The notes under the pieces were generated by a model. The model did not search any database, was not told the origin of the DNA, and was given only the letters and a program-made list of their open reading frames with translations. From positions 1 to 6,600 of the forward strand of contig JAJXYA010000442.1 in NCBI GenBank assembly GCA_021780795.1: a DNA stretch of 6,600 nucleotides, given 5' to 3'. The first letter of the stretch is position 1. Each line of letters opens with the position of its first letter. Shown piece after piece: positions 5,152-6,600 of the stretch. Source of the DNA: Bacillota bacterium. GTDB taxonomy: Bacteria; Bacillota_A; Clostridia; Clostridiales; Clostridiaceae. Both the position numbers and the translations under genes were made by a program.

Positions 5152-6540
5152 ATGAATTATAAATTTCCAGAAAATTTTTGGTGGGGAGCTGCAACGTCAG
5201 GACCACAAGCAGAAGGAAGATTTAATAAAAAGCACAGAAGTGTTTTTGACTACTGGTACGATATAGAGCCAGATGCTTTTTTTGATAAGGTGGGACCGGA
5301 TATAGCTTCTAATTTTTATAATAGCTACAAAGAAGATATAGCAATGATGAAAAGCATTGGTTTTAATTCCTTTAGAACCTCAATACAGTGGACAAGACTT
5401 ATAGATGATTTTGAAACTGCTTCAGTAGATGAAGATGGCGTTAGATATTATAATTCAGTTATTGATGAAGCAATAAAAAATGGAGTAACACCAGTAATGT
5501 GTCTTCATCACTTTGATTTACCTATAGAGTTATATGAAAAATATGGAGGCTGGGAAAGTAAGCATGTATCTTATTTATTCTCCAAATTTGCTAAAGTATG
5601 TTTTGAGCTTTTTGGAGATAGAGTAAAGTATTGGGCAACTTTTAACGAACCTATAGTAGTAATAGAGGGTCAATATATTAATGAGTTTCACTACCCTAAA
5701 GTAGTAGATGGTAAAAAAGCAGTTCAAGCAGCCTTCAATATAAATCTTGCTTCTGCAAAAGCTATAGAGGAGTTTAGAAAATGTGAATGTAGTAAGACTG
5801 CTAAGATAGGAATAATTTTAAACTTAACACCAGCATATCCAAGATCGAATTCAAAAGAAGATATAAAAGCTGCAGAGTTTGCTAATAAATTTAATAATAG
5901 AATATTTCTTGATCCAGCAGTACACGGAAGATTTCCAGATGGAATAGAAGAAATTCTTGAAAGAGAAGGTGTTTTGTGGGAAAATACAGAAGAGGAAATG
6001 AAAACTATAGAAAATAATAAAATAGATTTCTTAGGTGTAAACTATTATCAGCCACTTAGAGTTAAGAAAAGAGAATCTGAATTTGATAATTCTAAAGGAT
6101 GGCTTCCATATAAACATTTTGAAGGCTACGATATGCCAGGGAAAAAAATCAATCCACATAGGGGTTGGGAAATTTACCCTGAAGCAATGTATGATATAGC
6201 AATAAACATAAGAGATAACTATAACAATATTCCATGGTATGTTTCTGAAAATGGAATGGGTGTATATGGAGAAGAAAAATTCTTAAATGAAGAAGGAATG
6301 ATTGTAGATGATTACAGAATAGAATTTGCAACAGATCATTTAAAATTTCTTCATAAAGGGATTACTGAAGGAAGTAATTGTTTCGGATATCATCTTTGGA
6401 CACCTATAGATTGCTGGTCTTGGTCAAATGCCTATAGAAATAGATATGGTTTTATTTCACTCGATTTAAATACTCAGAAAAAGACGATAAAAAAATCAGG
6501 TTACTGGTATAAGGAAGTAACAGAAAATAATGGATTTTAA
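5152..6540 (+). CDS. Glycoside hydrolase family 1 (beta-glycosidase or 6-phospho-beta-glycosidase)
   Basis: This is a retaining beta-glycosidase with a TIM-barrel fold; its 462 residues are the standard GH1 length. The N-terminus has FWWGAATSGPQAEG (Q19 and E21 of the glycone site). HHFDLP (119-124), WATFNEP (161-167, acid/base E166), NYYQP (297-301) and YVSENG (363-368, nucleophile E366) follow in the normal order. At the C-terminus, WSWSNAYRNRYGF (422-434) resembles the 6-phospho-sugar signature S-x6-K-x-Y: S423 and Y432 are present but the Lys position is N430. The Ser in place of the Glu found in plain beta-glucosidases suggests a phosphorylated substrate; the missing Lys leaves that open. 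No signal peptide is seen, so it acts on imported sugar. GAGG (5140-5143), overlapping the esterase stop, precedes the ATG by 8 nt, so translation is probably coupled. A ROK kinase gene follows, fitting release of a free hexose. Confidence 0.92.
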   Translation: MNYKFPENFWWGAATSGPQAEGRFNKKHRSVFDYWYDIEPDAFFDKVGPDIASNFYNSYKEDIAMMKSIGFNSFRTSIQWTRLIDDFETASVDEDGVRYYNSVIDEAIKNGVTPVMCLHHFDLPIELYEKYGGWESKHVSYLFSKFAKVCFELFGDRVKYWATFNEPIVVIEGQYINEFHYPKVVDGKKAVQAAFNINLASAKAIEEFRKCECSKTAKIGIILNLTPAYPRSNSKEDIKAAEFANKFNNRIFLDPAVHGRFPDGIEEILEREGVLWENTEEEMKTIENNKIDFLGVNYYQPLRVKKRESEFDNSKGWLPYKHFEGYDMPGKKINPHRGWEIYPEAMYDIAINIRDNYNNIPWYVSENGMGVYGEEKFLNEEGMIVDDYRIEFATDHLKFLHKGITEGSNCFGYHLWTPIDCWSWSNAYRNRYGFISLDLNTQKKTIKKSGYWYKEVTENNGF

Positions 6541-6545
6541 TGAAT

Positions 6546-6550
6546 AGGAG
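6546..6550 (+). promoter_or_regulatory. Ribosome binding site deciding the GTG start of the kinase gene
   Basis: AGGAG lies 10 nt before the GTG at 6561. The ATG directly after it (6551) reads only ATG-GAA-TAA and cannot be the start. Confidence 0.65.
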
Positions 6551-6560
6551 ATGGAATAAA

Positions 6561-6600
6561 GTGTACATACTAACATTTGATATTGGCGGAACAAGCGTAA
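6561..6600 (+). CDS. ROK-family sugar kinase, N-terminus only (runs off the window)
   Basis: Only 13 complete codons are present, translating to MYILTFDIGGTSV from a GTG start. The DIGGT phosphate-binding loop at residues 7-11, right after a short hydrophobic strand, is the N-terminal signature of ROK (repressor, ORF, kinase) proteins. The absence of a preceding helix-turn-helix indicates a kinase, not a NagC/XylR-type repressor. It starts 20 nt after the GH1 stop and is surely in the same operon. It probably phosphorylates the hexose released by GH1 (glucose, mannose or a related sugar); the substrate cannot be judged from this fragment. Confidence 0.75.
   Translation, partial: MYILTFDIGGTSV

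Overview
The window is strongly AT-rich. Its genes have clear AGGAG/GGAGG-type ribosome binding sites, A/T-ending codons and loop-less palindromic hairpins between genes. The protein families also point to a low-GC Firmicute, most likely Clostridium sensu lato. This is inferred from composition and family resemblance; no rRNA or other taxonomic marker is present.

Layout. (1) Positions 1-1677, plus strand: a Y-family (DinB-type) translesion DNA polymerase, followed 12 nt later by an 87-residue protein of unknown function that looks like its operon partner. A good promoter lies upstream at about 92-120, with a symmetric element over its -35 box. (2) A perfect 32-bp palindrome (1679-1710) separates this pair from a convergent minus-strand Crp/Fnr-family regulator (1702-2385) and includes the regulator's last codons. 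(3) A 181-bp divergent promoter region (2386-2566) separates the regulator from manA, a short Bacillus-type class I mannose-6-phosphate isomerase (2567-3508). (4) A perfect 50-bp palindrome (3532-3581) follows manA. (5) A tightly spaced plus-strand sugar cassette follows: a sialate-O-acetylesterase-like SGNH esterase (3618-5141) interrupted by one in-frame TAG, a family 1 glycoside hydrolase (5152-6540), and the first codons of a ROK-family sugar kinase (from 6561) that runs off the end.

How the genes may work together. The esterase, GH1 enzyme and kinase have no visible signal peptides, so they probably act in the cytoplasm on imported oligosaccharides. A plausible scheme is that the esterase removes O-acetyl groups, GH1 splits the beta-linked (possibly 6-phosphorylated) disaccharide, the ROK kinase phosphorylates the free hexose, and ManA feeds mannose-6-P into glycolysis. 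No transporter is in view, so PTS versus ABC uptake cannot be decided here.

The most notable points are the single in-frame amber codon in an otherwise intact esterase gene, which separates the catalytic Ser from the catalytic His; the 50-bp perfect palindrome just before that operon, with its T-run on the 'wrong' strand; and the GH1 enzyme's non-standard phosphate-pocket signature (Ser and Tyr kept, Lys replaced by Asn). I see no CRISPR array, tRNA, rRNA or insertion sequence.
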